Positions 1 to 10,743 of a stretch of 64,000 bases of DNA are shown here, piece by piece (the first letter of the stretch is position 1; each line of letters starts with the position of its first letter). This DNA is from Malania oleifera (taxonomy: Eukaryota > Streptophyta > Magnoliopsida > Santalales > Ximeniaceae). The translations under genes and the position numbers were made by a program. The notes beneath the pieces were generated by a model that was not told the DNA's origin, made no database searches, and saw only the letters and a list, made by a program, of their open reading frames with translations. The DNA lies in the NCBI RefSeq assembly GCF_029873635.1, contig NC_080427.1, positions 69,198,348-69,262,347 of the forward strand, given 5' to 3'.

Positions 1-666
1 AGGGTTGTGATTTGGTAATATAGAAAAAAAAAATGTGGAAATTAAGCAGGTCATCACAAGTTGTGTGGCCCGTAGGCTGGACTTAACCCTGGTCGGCTCA
101 CCTGAGTTAAATCAATAACAACCTCTTCAGTTTGTAAGTCAGATTGGTTGTTCCCATACTCTTCTAGACTCCAAGGGGACTCTACCCTTTTCAGCCCAAT
201 TGACTACCCCGTCTCCACACTCTCTCCAAGACGTGTGGGTGCACTAAGCTCTCCTGAAACACACGCAACAGTACTGTGCATACTATGGTCCACCGGAATT
301 CTCAAACCATAACTTGCAATTTAACATTCACATTTAACTACTTTTTAAACAATCACACACAATATATATTCTCAACGCATCTTAGTATTTCAAATATCTC
401 ATAAATATATCATAATTCAATACAGTATATTCACTTTACTCATGCCACACGATTTGAATAATACGCACAATTATATTATCTAAAATAATAAGCCAAACCA
501 TGTTCATCATCTATATTACTGAAAATACACATTAAATTATCTCTACAATTTATCCAAAAAATCCATTACTTTAATCATTCCATTTTCGTAAATAATAACT
601 AATAACACAGCCCTAGGCTCAAAATCACAGTTCAAATGGTTGGCTTTTCAAAACCCACATGATAAT

Positions 667-704
<38 letters not shown>

Positions 705-1221
705 ATTACCATTTAAACTAGTTGAATTACAAAATTACTAGCTTAATCTATTCCCCTTACTTGGTTTCTTGAACTACGCCTATAGGGATCCCGAAATGAT
801 ACCTGCGGGACTCACCCGAACCTTGAATTCATGAACCCTAGTTTATCAATACGACCCTAAATAAAATACCATTCTTTTCCAAATTTCCTAAACTCATAAA
901 CTTCAAATAAATATTTAAATTCCCAAAAACTGCAAATTTTCTTAATTCCCATAACCTTATCCTAACTTTGGAGTGGTGCCTGGAAAGTCCAATTCAAAAT
1001 TTCGCTCCGGTCAAATCGATGAGGATTGATGCTAAGCCCTAGAAATTAGACTGAAGATTTGAGAGAAATTAAGGAGAGAGAGTGGGTTTACCTTACCCCA
1101 GTAGTGGTGCCTACAATGCTCCTACGAAAAATCCACTCCGATTAAATCGAAGATGGCAGAGAATGGAACCCAACGGTATTTTCCATTTTCCGATCGGCCG
1201 AGTATTTGCCGAAAAAATGAG

Positions 1222-1308
<87 letters not shown>

Positions 1309-1466
1309 AGGGAGAGAGTGGAGGCAAGGAGAGAGATGGGCAAAGCTGCGAGAGAGCACAAAAGCTCTTTGTAATTTTTTTTTGTTTTCCAATTCAATCA
1401 TATAGAAACTTATAGGGTAAGTTACTATATATATATTTCTATAATCATTACTTTATTATATTAAAC

Positions 1467-1513
<47 letters not shown>

Positions 1514-1666
1514 GCTTTGATCCTTATACATTTAGGCATATATATTTAACCATCATATAACTTAATTTAATTAATTCAATTTAATTATATTTAATTAACT
1601 AATTAATTAAATTTTTACTTTTTTATTTTTTTTATTTTTTATTTTTATTTTTTTAGTATCACTACA
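1..1666 (-). repeat. 3' LTR of the TR-GAG-like element, cut by window edge
   Basis: This direct repeat matches 4380-5852 closely from about position 54 onward. It ends at 1666 with the LTR terminus (TGTAGT on the minus strand). The first ~50 bases do not match the region left of 4380, so this copy has either a small rearrangement or divergence there. It contains a (CA)n run at 670-701, a long (GA)n run at 1224-1316 and (TA)n at 1473-1508. Confidence 0.7.
1224..1316. repeat. (GA)n microsatellite inside the LTR
   Basis: About 39 GA dinucleotides are followed by GGGA units. The sister LTR carries a much shorter GA run at 5555-5590, so the tract expanded or contracted after insertion. Reading frames crossing it encode only Arg-Glu or Ser-Leu repeats and are not genes. 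Confidence 0.95.
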
Positions 1667-1706
1667 TTCTCCCCTCTTAAAAAAAAAATTCATCCTCGAA
1701 ATTTTG
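1667..1706 (-). other. Gypsy 3' tail and polypurine tract
   Basis: On the minus strand a TTTCGAGGATGAATTTT-type tail is followed by AAGAGGGGAGAA directly before the LTR. The same arrangement precedes the 3' LTRs of Gypsy-2 (to 39800) and Gypsy-1 (to 48595). It primes plus-strand DNA synthesis and fixes the orientation of this element. Confidence 0.8.
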
Positions 1707-1829
1707 CTAATCGTTTATTTCCACATTTCTATAATTTATTAATTAACTATATCTCACACAATCTAGTACATACCACCATCTGAATTTCTGCATTATTTAT
1801 AATTAAATAAATCCATCATTATCTTAAAC

Positions 1830-2905
1830 ATAAACTCGTACCTATGCCCTTAGCAATATTTGCCTCGATCGAAATCATCATGTACACACGTGCTGGATCA
1901 CCTCCACCTCGGGGTACGTGCTAGTTTCCCCGGATATGATTAGGTGCAAGTGCATTAGGCAACAGTTCACGACAGTTTCTAGCAATATGCCCTAACTTAC
2001 TGCACCTATAGCAGTTAGGACCCCTAACTCAGCAGACACCCCTATGCCTCTCGTTACATCTGTGGCATACAGGATAGGAAAAATCCTCCTGATAACCATA
2101 ATAACCTTGATCTCTCATCTCCTGCCTCGGGCCTACCACCCTTTCTCTTTTCCACGAACCCTGACTAGCCTCAACTTGAAAACTGGGAGGTGCAAACCTA
2201 TTTCTCTACTCTAATGGCTCTGTACTACCTTGCAAGCTCTTCTTTAGTACTAAGGCCTTATCCACCAAGTCTGAGAAGTTCTAGACTTGGAACCCCACCA
2301 CAAGTTCATAAATCTTTCATTTTAGTTCTTTTTCGAACATTTTGGCCTTTCTCGCCTCATTCGGGATCATAAATGGTGCGAAGCGAGATAGCTCCACAAA
2401 TTTCGCTGCATACTCCCCAATAGTCATATTCCCCTGGGTCAGGTTGGTAAACCCCTCAACCTTTTCTTCTCTAGTGGACGAGGGGAAGTACCTATCAAAG
2501 AACAACTCCTTGAATATTTCCTAGGTCAGTGCCACTTTCACTAACCTTTGTCCCTCTAGCAACTTCACTAAAAGCCACCAACGTTTTGCATCACCTATCA
2601 TCTAAAACGTGGCATAACGGACCTTCTGCTCGTCCGTGCAGCCTAGTACTTCTATTATCTCCTCAATTTCCTAAACCCAATTCTCTGTAGCCACTGGATC
2701 AGGTCCTCGTGCAAAAGTTGGAGGGTTCAATCTAATGAACTCCTTGATGCTACAACCCTGATCAACAAATGGGCACTTCGGCTCTCTGGGATCCTGCCTC
2801 ATCTCTGCCCTGACCTAACAGGCTATACCCTGTAGCACAGTGGAAGTATCAAAGTCCTCCTCACTAGAAGCCTCTAAGTTATCTCTTCCTTCAACCTCTA
2901 CATTC
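1830..2905 (-). pseudogene. Ty3/gypsy gag (capsid/nucleocapsid), broken
   Basis: Minus-strand reading gives a retrotransposon Gag domain; the best stretch, 2317-2505, contains [19 protein letters not shown] and ELSRFAP. The nucleocapsid part near 1965-2060 has two zinc knuckles: a CHRCNERHRGVC-like box and a standard CYRCSKLGHIARNC (CX2CX4HX4C). In-frame TAG/TGA codons interrupt it at least six times, several at positions that are Trp or Gln in related Gags. The product would form virus-like particles and bind element RNA. No protease follows the knuckles; the sequence passes within ~150 bp into the 3' tail. It resembles the Gag of Gypsy-1 (43869) and Gypsy-2 (36244) in the same window. Confidence 0.8.
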
Positions 2906-3256
2906 TTCCTTCTAGGGTCTATACTGAAAATAGGACAGAAAAGAGGTTAGAATTCCATTATCATAACCTACTCAACACAATCATTAAACTAAAATCCAAT
3001 ATACATCCAAATCTATAACTTAAGGACCAGTCCCACAGCTTAGAAACGAAATCATCTAAGGTTTGCTATGGTTTTTCTGAAACCGTCGCCTGCTTCAAAA
3101 AAATCACAGAAAGTCATCGACGTACTTCCACCTCCAAGCTACAAAAAAAAAATCCTATAACTCTCAACACCTAACCTATCCATTTCCTATCCTTATTGTC
3201 ATTTATTCCTATACTCTGATATTAATCATCCCTAAGTTTGCAGAATCTAAAACCTA

Positions 3257-3273
3257 ATGCTCTAACACTACCT
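3257..3273 (-). other. Primer-binding site (degenerate)
   Basis: The minus strand reads GGTAGTGTTAGAGCA, a mutated form of the TGGTATCAGAGC primer site complementary to plant initiator Met-tRNA. It marks the inner edge of the 5' LTR. Confidence 0.6.
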
Positions 3274-5551
3274 TGTGATGCCACAAAACCATCAAGTAGG
3301 GCTTGGGGTGTGATGTGATCCAATCACCTATGTCTGATAGCATAATCTCAATCACGCAGCGAAAGAATAAATAAACATCCTCAGTAATATGCCAGAGTTC
3401 TATATAAACATCCCAAAAATTTCCCAACACCTAGTATCCATATATATTCATCTCAGAAAACTAAAAAACATAAACCCAAAAATACATCCAAGATCTGTAC
3501 CCTCTCACAAAAATGCTATGCCAACAAACCAACCCCAAGCTCACTAAGCTCGATCACACGGAGGTCTTGAAAAGATGAATTGTATAATGGGTGAGACACA
3601 TCACAGTAAGAAAAAATATATTAATACTAGTGTGTGGCTACCATGAGGTTTGTGTACAAAATATAATCATCATTTACAAATTAATCCACAATTATGAAAT
3701 CATTCTCCATCACTACTCACGCATATGCAGCGTATTTTATTAACGAAAGTTTACCAAGGATTTGGGTCATTACCCGCCCATTCTGCTCTGATACCGTATG
3801 CAACCGGGTATGGCTACAACTGATGCTCATCAAGGCACTTACCTTATTCCATAAGCCCTCAGGTGGATAGTTTGTCTTGTATTCACATACATTCACACAA
3901 TTATTTATCAGCGAAGGTTCCTGAGGATAGGGAAGATTATCCATCCATACAAGTAGCTTCCCTCTACCTTAATATGTTATCTGGCCTAGTATGGCTACAT
4001 CTGATACCTACCAGGGCACTCGCCTTTCTCAGCAAGCCCTCGGGTGGAGAGTTTACCTCGCCCCAAATACATATAATACTACAATATATAATACACTTAT
4101 TACTTTGTTACATTACTCTATGCCCTGTTATCTCTATAATACTTATCTCTTCATAATCTCAGTTTTCACATTTCTTAGTATTTCACATCACATAATATTT
4201 CTCGTCACATAATGTGTCGCATCATATAATATCTCGCATCGCATAATCTGTTCTCATAGTTCACATCACATAATTTATATTCACATTCACTGTTCTCATG
4301 TTATACGTTGGTTAAATTTATAATTATGCATTTAGAACTCACTGCCTGATGGATAAACACTGTCATGTTTCCCTCCATGACGGGTTGTGTGGCCCGTAGG
4401 CTAGACTTAATCCTAGTCGACCCACCAAAGTTAAATCAATAATAACCTTTTCAGTCTGTAAGTTAGATTGGTTGTTCCTATATTGGTCTAGATTCTAGGG
4501 GGACTCTACCCTTCTTAGGCCAATCAACCATCCCATCTCCACACACTCTTTAAGACATGTGGGTGCACTAAGCTCTCCTGAAACACGCGTAACAATGCTA
4601 TGCATACTATGGTCCACCAAAGTTCTCAAACCATAACTTGCAATTCAACATTCACATTTATCTCTGTTTTAAACAATCAAACACAATATATATTCATAAC
4701 GCATTTTAGTATTTCGAACATCTCATAAATATATCATAATTCAACACAGTATATTCACTTTACTAATACCACATGATTTGAATAATACGCATAATTATAT
4801 CATCTGAAATAATAAGTCGATCCATGTTTATCATCTATTTTACTGAAAATACACGTTAAATTATCTCCACAATTTATCCAGGAAATCCATTACTTTAATC
4901 ATTCCATTTTCGCAAATAATAACTAATAACACAGCCCTAGGCTCAAAATCACAGTTCAAATGGTTGGCTTTTCAAAACCCACATGATAATCATATATATA
5001 TATATATATACACACATATAATTTCCATTTTAACCGGTTGAATTACAGAATTACTAGCTTAATCTATTCCCCTTACCTGATTTCCTGAACTACACCTGTA
5101 GGGATCCCGAAATTATACTTGCAGCGCTCACTTGAACCCCAAATTCATGAACCCTAGTTTATCAATACCATCCCAAATAAAATACCATTATTTTCCACAT
5201 TTCCTAAACTCATAAACTTCAAATAAATAATTAAATTCCCAAAAACTACAAATTTGCTTAATTCTCGTAACCTTACCCTAACATTGGAGTGGTTCCTAAA
5301 AAGCCTAATTCAAAATTCCGCTTCAGTCAAATCGTCAAGGATCGACGCTAGGCCCTAGAAATGGCGTCTAATCGTCAATTAAGTTGAAGATTTGAGAGAA
5401 ATTTAGGAGAGAGAGTGAGTTTACCTTACCCTAGGAGTGGTGCCTACAACGCTCCTATGAAAAATCTACCCCGGTTAAATTGATGATGGTGCAAAATGGA
5501 ACCCAACGGTATTTTCCATTTTCTGATCGAACGAGTATTTGCCAAGAAAAT

Positions 5552-5593
<42 letters not shown>

Positions 5594-5676
5594 GCGAAGG
5601 TAAGAGAGAGCATAGAAGCTCTCTGTAACTTCTTTTTGTTTTCCAATTCAATCCTGTAGAAACTTACAAGTTAAGC

Positions 5677-5721
<45 letters not shown>

Positions 5722-5852
5722 CTTTGATCCTTATACATTTAGGCATATATATTAACCATCATATAACTTAATTTAATTGATTCAATTTAATAATAATTAA
5801 TAAATTAATTAACTAATTTTTAATTAATTTATTATTTTTTAGGATCACTACA
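3274..5852 (-). repeat. 5' LTR of the TR-GAG-like element
   Basis: This ~2.58 kb LTR runs on the minus strand from TGTAGTGATCC at 5852 to a GCATCACA-type end near 3274. It includes (TA)n tracts at 4993-5010 and 5682-5715, (GA)n at 5555-5590, and an internal imperfect tandem duplication (3738-4070). An LTR longer than the internal region is unusual for gypsy elements. The inner boundary is set by the primer site and is uncertain by a few bases. Confidence 0.65.
3738..4070. repeat. Imperfect ~165-bp tandem duplication in LTR
   Basis: Two copies start at GCGAAAGTTTACCAAGG (3738 region) and GCGAAGGTTCCTGAGG (3904 region). They run through the parallel blocks TATGGCTACAACTGATGC / TATGGCTACATCTGATAC and AAGCCCTCAGGTGGA / AAGCCCTCGGGTGGA. 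Whether the other LTR shares it cannot be seen because that part lies outside the window. Confidence 0.65.
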
Positions 5853-7190
5853 TTAAAAGTTTCCTTTTATAAAGTTCTTTCATCCCATGCTCACCCATAT
5901 GCCCTAACCGCATATGCTACAAAACAGTGTCATCAAATTCAGAATCTACGGTTGTAGCTCCACCTACAACTGTAGTGCCCATGAATGCATAGATATTTCC
6001 CTCTAACTTCTATTCTTTTATCACCGTTAGAGTGCCTTTACACACCTTCATAATCTCACTTTTAGACTTGTAACTAAATCTGTTACAATCCAAAGTGCCT
6101 AATGAAATTAAACTCTTTCGTAGGTCCGGTAAGTGTCTTACATCATATAAGGTTCTCACAGGACCATCAAACATATTTATTCTTACATTTCCTATTCCAA
6201 TGATTTTACATGAAATATCATTACCCATAAGAACGAAACTAGAATTAATTTACTTGTAAGTGTTGAACCATTCCTTATTTGGTGTCATATGGTAAGAACA
6301 TGCCAAGACTAAGATCCAAGAGTTCGTGAGGCGATAAGACTCTAATGAAACTGAAAGTATATCACCATCACTGCTTTCTGAATTTCCCTCTTCAACTACA
6401 TTTGCTGATTTTGAAGAACTTTCTTGCTTTTCAGCATTCATTTTCTTCCATTACAGACACTCCAATTTTATATGCCCCTTTTTACCGCACTTAAAACACC
6501 AGATAACCTTCTTTTTCTTAGACTGCGATCAAGACTTATATTGATTCAATCCATTCTTTGATTTTCCTCTCCCACATTCATGGTTACCCTTCACCATATA
6601 AAATTTCATCACTGACCTTCTTTGTTTAATTAAAGCCCCGCAATGCACTTGTTACCTCTTCCAAATTCAGGGTTTCTTTACCCCATGTTAGAGTCGTAAC
6701 TAAGTTCTCATATGTGTGAGACGATGGTAGGGAATTCAATAGCAGCAGCACCCTGTTATCTTCCTCGAATTTCACATCAACCCATATTAAATCACTTATG
6801 ATTTGATTGAATGCGTTGATTTATTGGTTCAAATCCGAACCTTCCACCATCTTAAGCCAATATAACTTTTTTCTTAAGAAAAAGTTTATTCGTAAGAGAA
6901 TTAAACATATATCGGCTTTCAAGCTTTTTCCAAATAGGCACAGGAGAATCGTCTTCCATGATGTGATACAACTCATCATCGGCTAAACACAATATGATAG
7001 TAGCCACAACCTTTGCTTCCAATTCCTTCTAATTTGCCTTATCCATGCCTTTCGGTCGAACTCCGTATAAGGCTTTCACCATACCTTGCTACACTAATAG
7101 ATCCTTCACTCTTCTCTGCTACAAATCAAAGTTTCCAGTTCCATTAAATTTGACAACATCAAATTTTACAGACGAAGTTCCAAAGGTCAT
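5853..7190 (-). pseudogene. Copia-3 gag-protease-pre-integrase fragment
   Basis: Start codon at 7188-7190 on the minus strand. The N-terminal part is a UBN2/copia-type Gag with stops and frameshifts. A zinc knuckle CFKCGKKGHIKLEC lies near 6456-6500. The protease region at 6250-6300 reads WILVLACSYHMTPNKEWF; the catalytic Asp-Ser-Gly of copia protease is changed to LAC, so the active site is lost. Residues coded at 6010-6228 (MGNDISCKIIGIGNVRI, VRHLPDLRKSLISLGTLD) are typical of the linker to gag-pre-integrase, and HMRLGHMGEHGMKELY appears at 5860-5930. The frame stops exactly at the neighbouring element's LTR edge, so this is a truncated relic. Confidence 0.8.
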
Positions 7191-7214
7191 TACAACAATG
7201 CTTTGAAATCAATT

Positions 7215-7315
7215 TGTTGTGAAAATTGAATTGCATGGCGGAATATCGGATCAAACAAATGCATCACTCAATGGTAAAATATAAAACAACACAACCAAAA
7301 AAATTATATGAAAGT
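7215..7315 (-). repeat. Copia-3 5' LTR, inner part
   Basis: On the minus strand the LTR ends with ACAACA at 7215. It is followed by AATTGATTTCAAAGCA, a decayed tRNA-Met primer site (about 7200-7214), before the gag start. The other part of this LTR continues at 16526 beyond Copia-1. Confidence 0.65.
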
Positions 7316-9245
7316 TGTTGACTTTATTGGTCATACTCGATTTTGATTATGACAAATACTCAGATATTTAATGTCTATCAAGTTTGTGTGCAGCTTCATA
7401 TTTGCAAGATCACTTGATGGCATGAGAAGACTTAAATTCTAAAGAACCAGAAGATTTATTCTTTTTGCAATTTATTTTATGCTCATTCAGGTTTATAATA
7501 GTAATATAGGAAAAGGTCTGTAATAATCACTGCATATCATGCACGTAGATGCAATAAGCTCAAAAGACCTTAGAAAGACCTTAAGCCCTCGCACATACAC
7601 ATAAGATGTCCCCAAAAATCACATATATTATCAGGGGAATTAATTGAAGTAAAACTGGACTTATAGGGTAAAATCAGTCAGACTTCGAGGGACTGAACAG
7701 TTTTGTTCAAAACACTTAGGGCGTCCGAACCATTGACTAGTCAAAAGTGTTGACTAGGGTTTGGGCAACCGAACCAAAAGAAACGTAGCGTCCTCGGTGA
7801 ATCGAACCACAATTCTGACTTTTCTTACCAACTAGGCACCTTGAACTTCAGGTTCAAAAATGCGTCGGGTTACCGAATACATGAGTTTGGTAAACCAAAC
7901 TCTGGACCAGGCGACCAAACCTCAGATAGAATAGAAATCACCTTCGGTCAGCAAATTGAACCCACACTCAGGCACCCAAACTTCAAAAATCAACTTTTTG
8001 TATTGTGTCTATTCAGGCGACCGAACCATGGGTCAGGCGTTCGAAACTCTCAGGTTGTTTTAATTTTTACCATGGTTATTTTATGTTAAACAGGGTTAAT
8101 TTCCTTATATGGTTTTAAAACAAATTTAACAATGCCCTACATATCCCCAATGGTTATAATTTTAACATATTCTATATATAGGGGTTCATTTGCTTGGATT
8201 AGTAGGTGATTAGCCATTTGATTAACAAAAAACTCTCTAAAAATTTTCAAATCCTATTTTTTCATACAAAGTCCATACACTCATATACTCTCATTCCTTT
8301 GAGATATCTAGCATTGTGAGTGTTTTATTCATTGTTCTATATTGTTAGAAACCCTCATTTGTGTAGTGTTCACTTGATTTTTGGATTGATGGTTTGGCTT
8401 GATTTTTCCCCTTGATTTTATTTAATAAATCTTTGGTTGTGAAAAATCTTATATCTTTGTGGGTCTTTGCATTATTATTGCAAGACTCATTAGGGCTTGT
8501 ATTTTTGTGTGCAAAAATATTTTTACAAGTTTAGATCTGAATATCTCCTTGTGTTTTGATATTGACTAAACTATTTTTAGGATATTCTAAAATTCTATTG
8601 GTTTGAATCTTTGAAACCCTAAACTGAGATTGAAATTTTATCATTACTTAGTTTCAAAGATTTGCTTGTAGATACACTCTTGTGCTTGATTTTATATAAT
8701 CACTATTCTGAGTATTAATTGTACGTATACACCATTGAGTTTATTGTTCTTACATTATTGGTGTGTTCTGATTATTACTAGTGCAAATATGCTTGATTAA
8801 GAAGCATTATATTTGAACCCATCTTGTATTGAAATAATATTGTATTCCAAGCGTGGCCTGATGGGGTGTTAATTCAGTTGAAAGGATTGGTTGTGAAAGT
8901 TGAGGTCAGCCCTGTGTTAATTGACCTGATTGTATTTAGGTACTGCTCCACCAGTTAAGTGAGCCCATACTGTAATCCTTGTACTGGTGAGCCATGGCAA
9001 GGACGTAGGTAGTTTGCCGAACCTCGATAACATTTCTGGTGTTGTCTCTCTTTACTACTTTCCTTTGCATGCTTAATTGGATTACTTGTGCAGTTTAATT
9101 TCTGCCAAATATATATTGATTTATTTTATCCATACTAGATTGACCTTAGGCTTGTGGAATTCCGCTGCCAGTGGTTTGACCTAGGGGATTAATTTTTAAA
9201 TACCAATTCACCCCCCCCCCTCTTGGGATTACAGTAAAGCTAACA
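7316..9245 (+). repeat. Copia-1 5' LTR
   Basis: A 1930-bp LTR, TG...CA. U3 holds an array of GGCGACCGAAC-like motifs (7690-8060). R/U5 holds the block GGACGTAGG..GAACCTCGATAACA shared with other copia LTRs here, and the 3' end carries a C10 run. Differences from the 3' LTR are scattered substitutions and small indels, so insertion was not recent. Confidence 0.93.
8171..8181 (+). promoter_or_regulatory. Probable LTR TATA box (Copia-1)
   Basis: TCTATATATAGG lies downstream of the U3 motif array. The same place in the 3' LTR is TTATATATATATGG (about 15450-15464). Equivalent TATAAAT boxes occur in the solo LTRs at about 29636, 42070 and 61312. Confidence 0.55.
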
Positions 9246-9246
9246 A

Positions 9247-9260
9247 TTGGTATTAGAGCC
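9247..9260 (+). other. Copia-1 primer-binding site
   Basis: TTGGTATTAGAGCC lies one base after the LTR end and is complementary to the 3' end of plant initiator Met-tRNA apart from one base. Confidence 0.85.
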
Positions 9261-9300
9261 TAGTAGCTTAGACTTAATAGTTATTTTTCAAAAGATCTAG

Positions 9301-10743
9301 ATGACTCATAACATTGTAACCCCTTTCCCTGAGGGACCTTCTTTCACACGCCCTCCGATTTTCAATGGTGTCAATTACACCTTCTGGAAATAGATGATGC
9401 GCATCTATCTTTAGAATATTGATTGGAAGGTATGGAGAGTTGTCTCTAAGGGAAACTATGTTCCTATGAAAATTGAAGGTACAACTAGAGTTCCTAAGAT
9501 TGAAGAGGAATATGTTGATGATGATATGAAAGCTATTAGTTTAAATGCTACTGCCATGAATAACATGTACTGTGGTCTTGATGTTAATGAATTTAATAGA
9601 GTTATGGCATGTTCATCTGCTAAGGAGATATGGGATAAGTTAGAGGTCACATACGAGGGTACTAGAGATGTAAACGATTGTAGGATTGATATGTTGACCA
9701 GTGAGTATGAAGCATTTAAGATGAACACTGGTGAGTCCATTCAAAGCATGTACACTAAATTCACACACATCATTAATTCACTGCATGCATTAGGTAAGAC
9801 CTATCCTACGTATGAGATGATTAGGAAATTACTTAGGGGTTTGCCTCCTATTTGGGAAGGAAGGGCTACGGCCATATCTGAGGGTAGACACCTTAAGGCT
9901 ATGTCATTAGATGAACTGATAGGTTCACTTATCACCTATGAGTTAGCTATTAATGAAAGACTAAATGAGCACAATAGAATGAAGAAGGTGACCACATTAA
10001 AAACATCTACTAATACATCTAGTGAGTGCAGTGAACCTGAATCTAGAGATGACATGGCTATGCTTACTAGAAAATTCAGCAGGTTCTTCAGGAAGAACAG
10101 TAGGCCACACAGAAAGTTTAGGGATTTTACATTAGAGAAGGGAGAATCTAGTAAAAGAAAGGAAAAATCGCATGCTCCCACATGCTACAATTGCAACAAG
10201 GTTGGGCATATCAAATCGAACTGCCCTTTGCTGAAGAAGAAGTCTGGGAAAAAGATGAAAGTCATGAAACCAGGCACTTCATGGGATAAACTAAGTAGGA
10301 GTGATTCAAATTCAGACCACAGTGATTCGGAGGTTGCTAACATATGCTTGATGGCACACAGTGATGAGGTATTATCTTCTTGTTCCTTATCCTCATATTA
10401 TTCTAATGATGATTGTGATTCTGTTAGTATGCCTACTTTTAAAGAATTGTAATATGAATATATTCGTGTATCTAAATTGTTGAACAAAATGACCAAGAAA
10501 AATGATGTTTTGAAAATGAAGTGCGAAAATTGGTCAAAACTATTTGAAATTGCAAAGAATTTTCATGCATCGATTCTTAAAGAAAAAGATTTGACAATTT
10601 TCGAACTTAAAAGAAAATTGGAGGATAGCTGCAAAATTGTTTTTAAATTAACTAAGAGCCAACGAAATTTTGAAAACTCTTTGGGACCCAAAGAAACTCT
10701 TTTAGCAAAGAAGGTCTTGGATTTAATGGTATTAAAAATGTGA
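9301..10743 (+). pseudogene. Copia-1 gag
   Basis: ATG at 9301. The frame carries TAG stops at 9391 and 9412, is open from 9415 to 10449, has TAA at 10450, then continues in the same frame to a TGA at 10741. The N-terminal part reads PPIFNGVNYTFWK; a UBN2/retrotran_gag domain follows (RGLPPIWEGRA, LDELIGSLITYELAINER). A zinc knuckle CYNCNKVGHIKSNC lies at 10183-10227. After it comes an acidic-serine stretch and then a lysine-rich, coiled-coil-like segment (10477-10700). The product would be the particle-forming nucleocapsid. The first TAG falls where related elements usually have a sense codon between TFWK and the following Arg-Met. Confidence 0.88.

Larger units (their letters stand above)
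1..5852 (-). mobile_element. Gag-only LTR retrotransposon (TR-GAG-like, Ty3/gypsy type)
   Basis: Seen: two long direct repeats (about 54-1666 and about 4380-5852, the latter extending to about 3274) flank a 1.6 kb internal region. Read on the minus strand the order is LTR, primer site near 3265, gag, a conserved gypsy 3' tail with purine tract (1667-1706), LTR. No protease, reverse transcriptase, RNase H or integrase is present between gag and the tail. Known: such elements are described in plants as TR-GAG, mobilised in trans by full gypsy elements. Inference: the element inserted into the pol region of Copia-3, because homology to copia resumes exactly at 5853. The left end lies outside the window, so the target duplication (right flank TTAAA) cannot be checked. 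Confidence 0.75.

Noticed and set aside
1082-1405. Open frames on both strands across the (GA)n tract
   Set aside because: They encode only Arg-Glu or Ser-Leu repeats from a microsatellite inside an LTR, and the sister LTR has a much shorter tract.
9247-9260. Possible tRNA gene fragments at the TGGTATTAGAGC words
   Set aside because: They are only 12-14 bases, sit directly after LTR ends and are primer-binding sites; no tRNA fold surrounds them.
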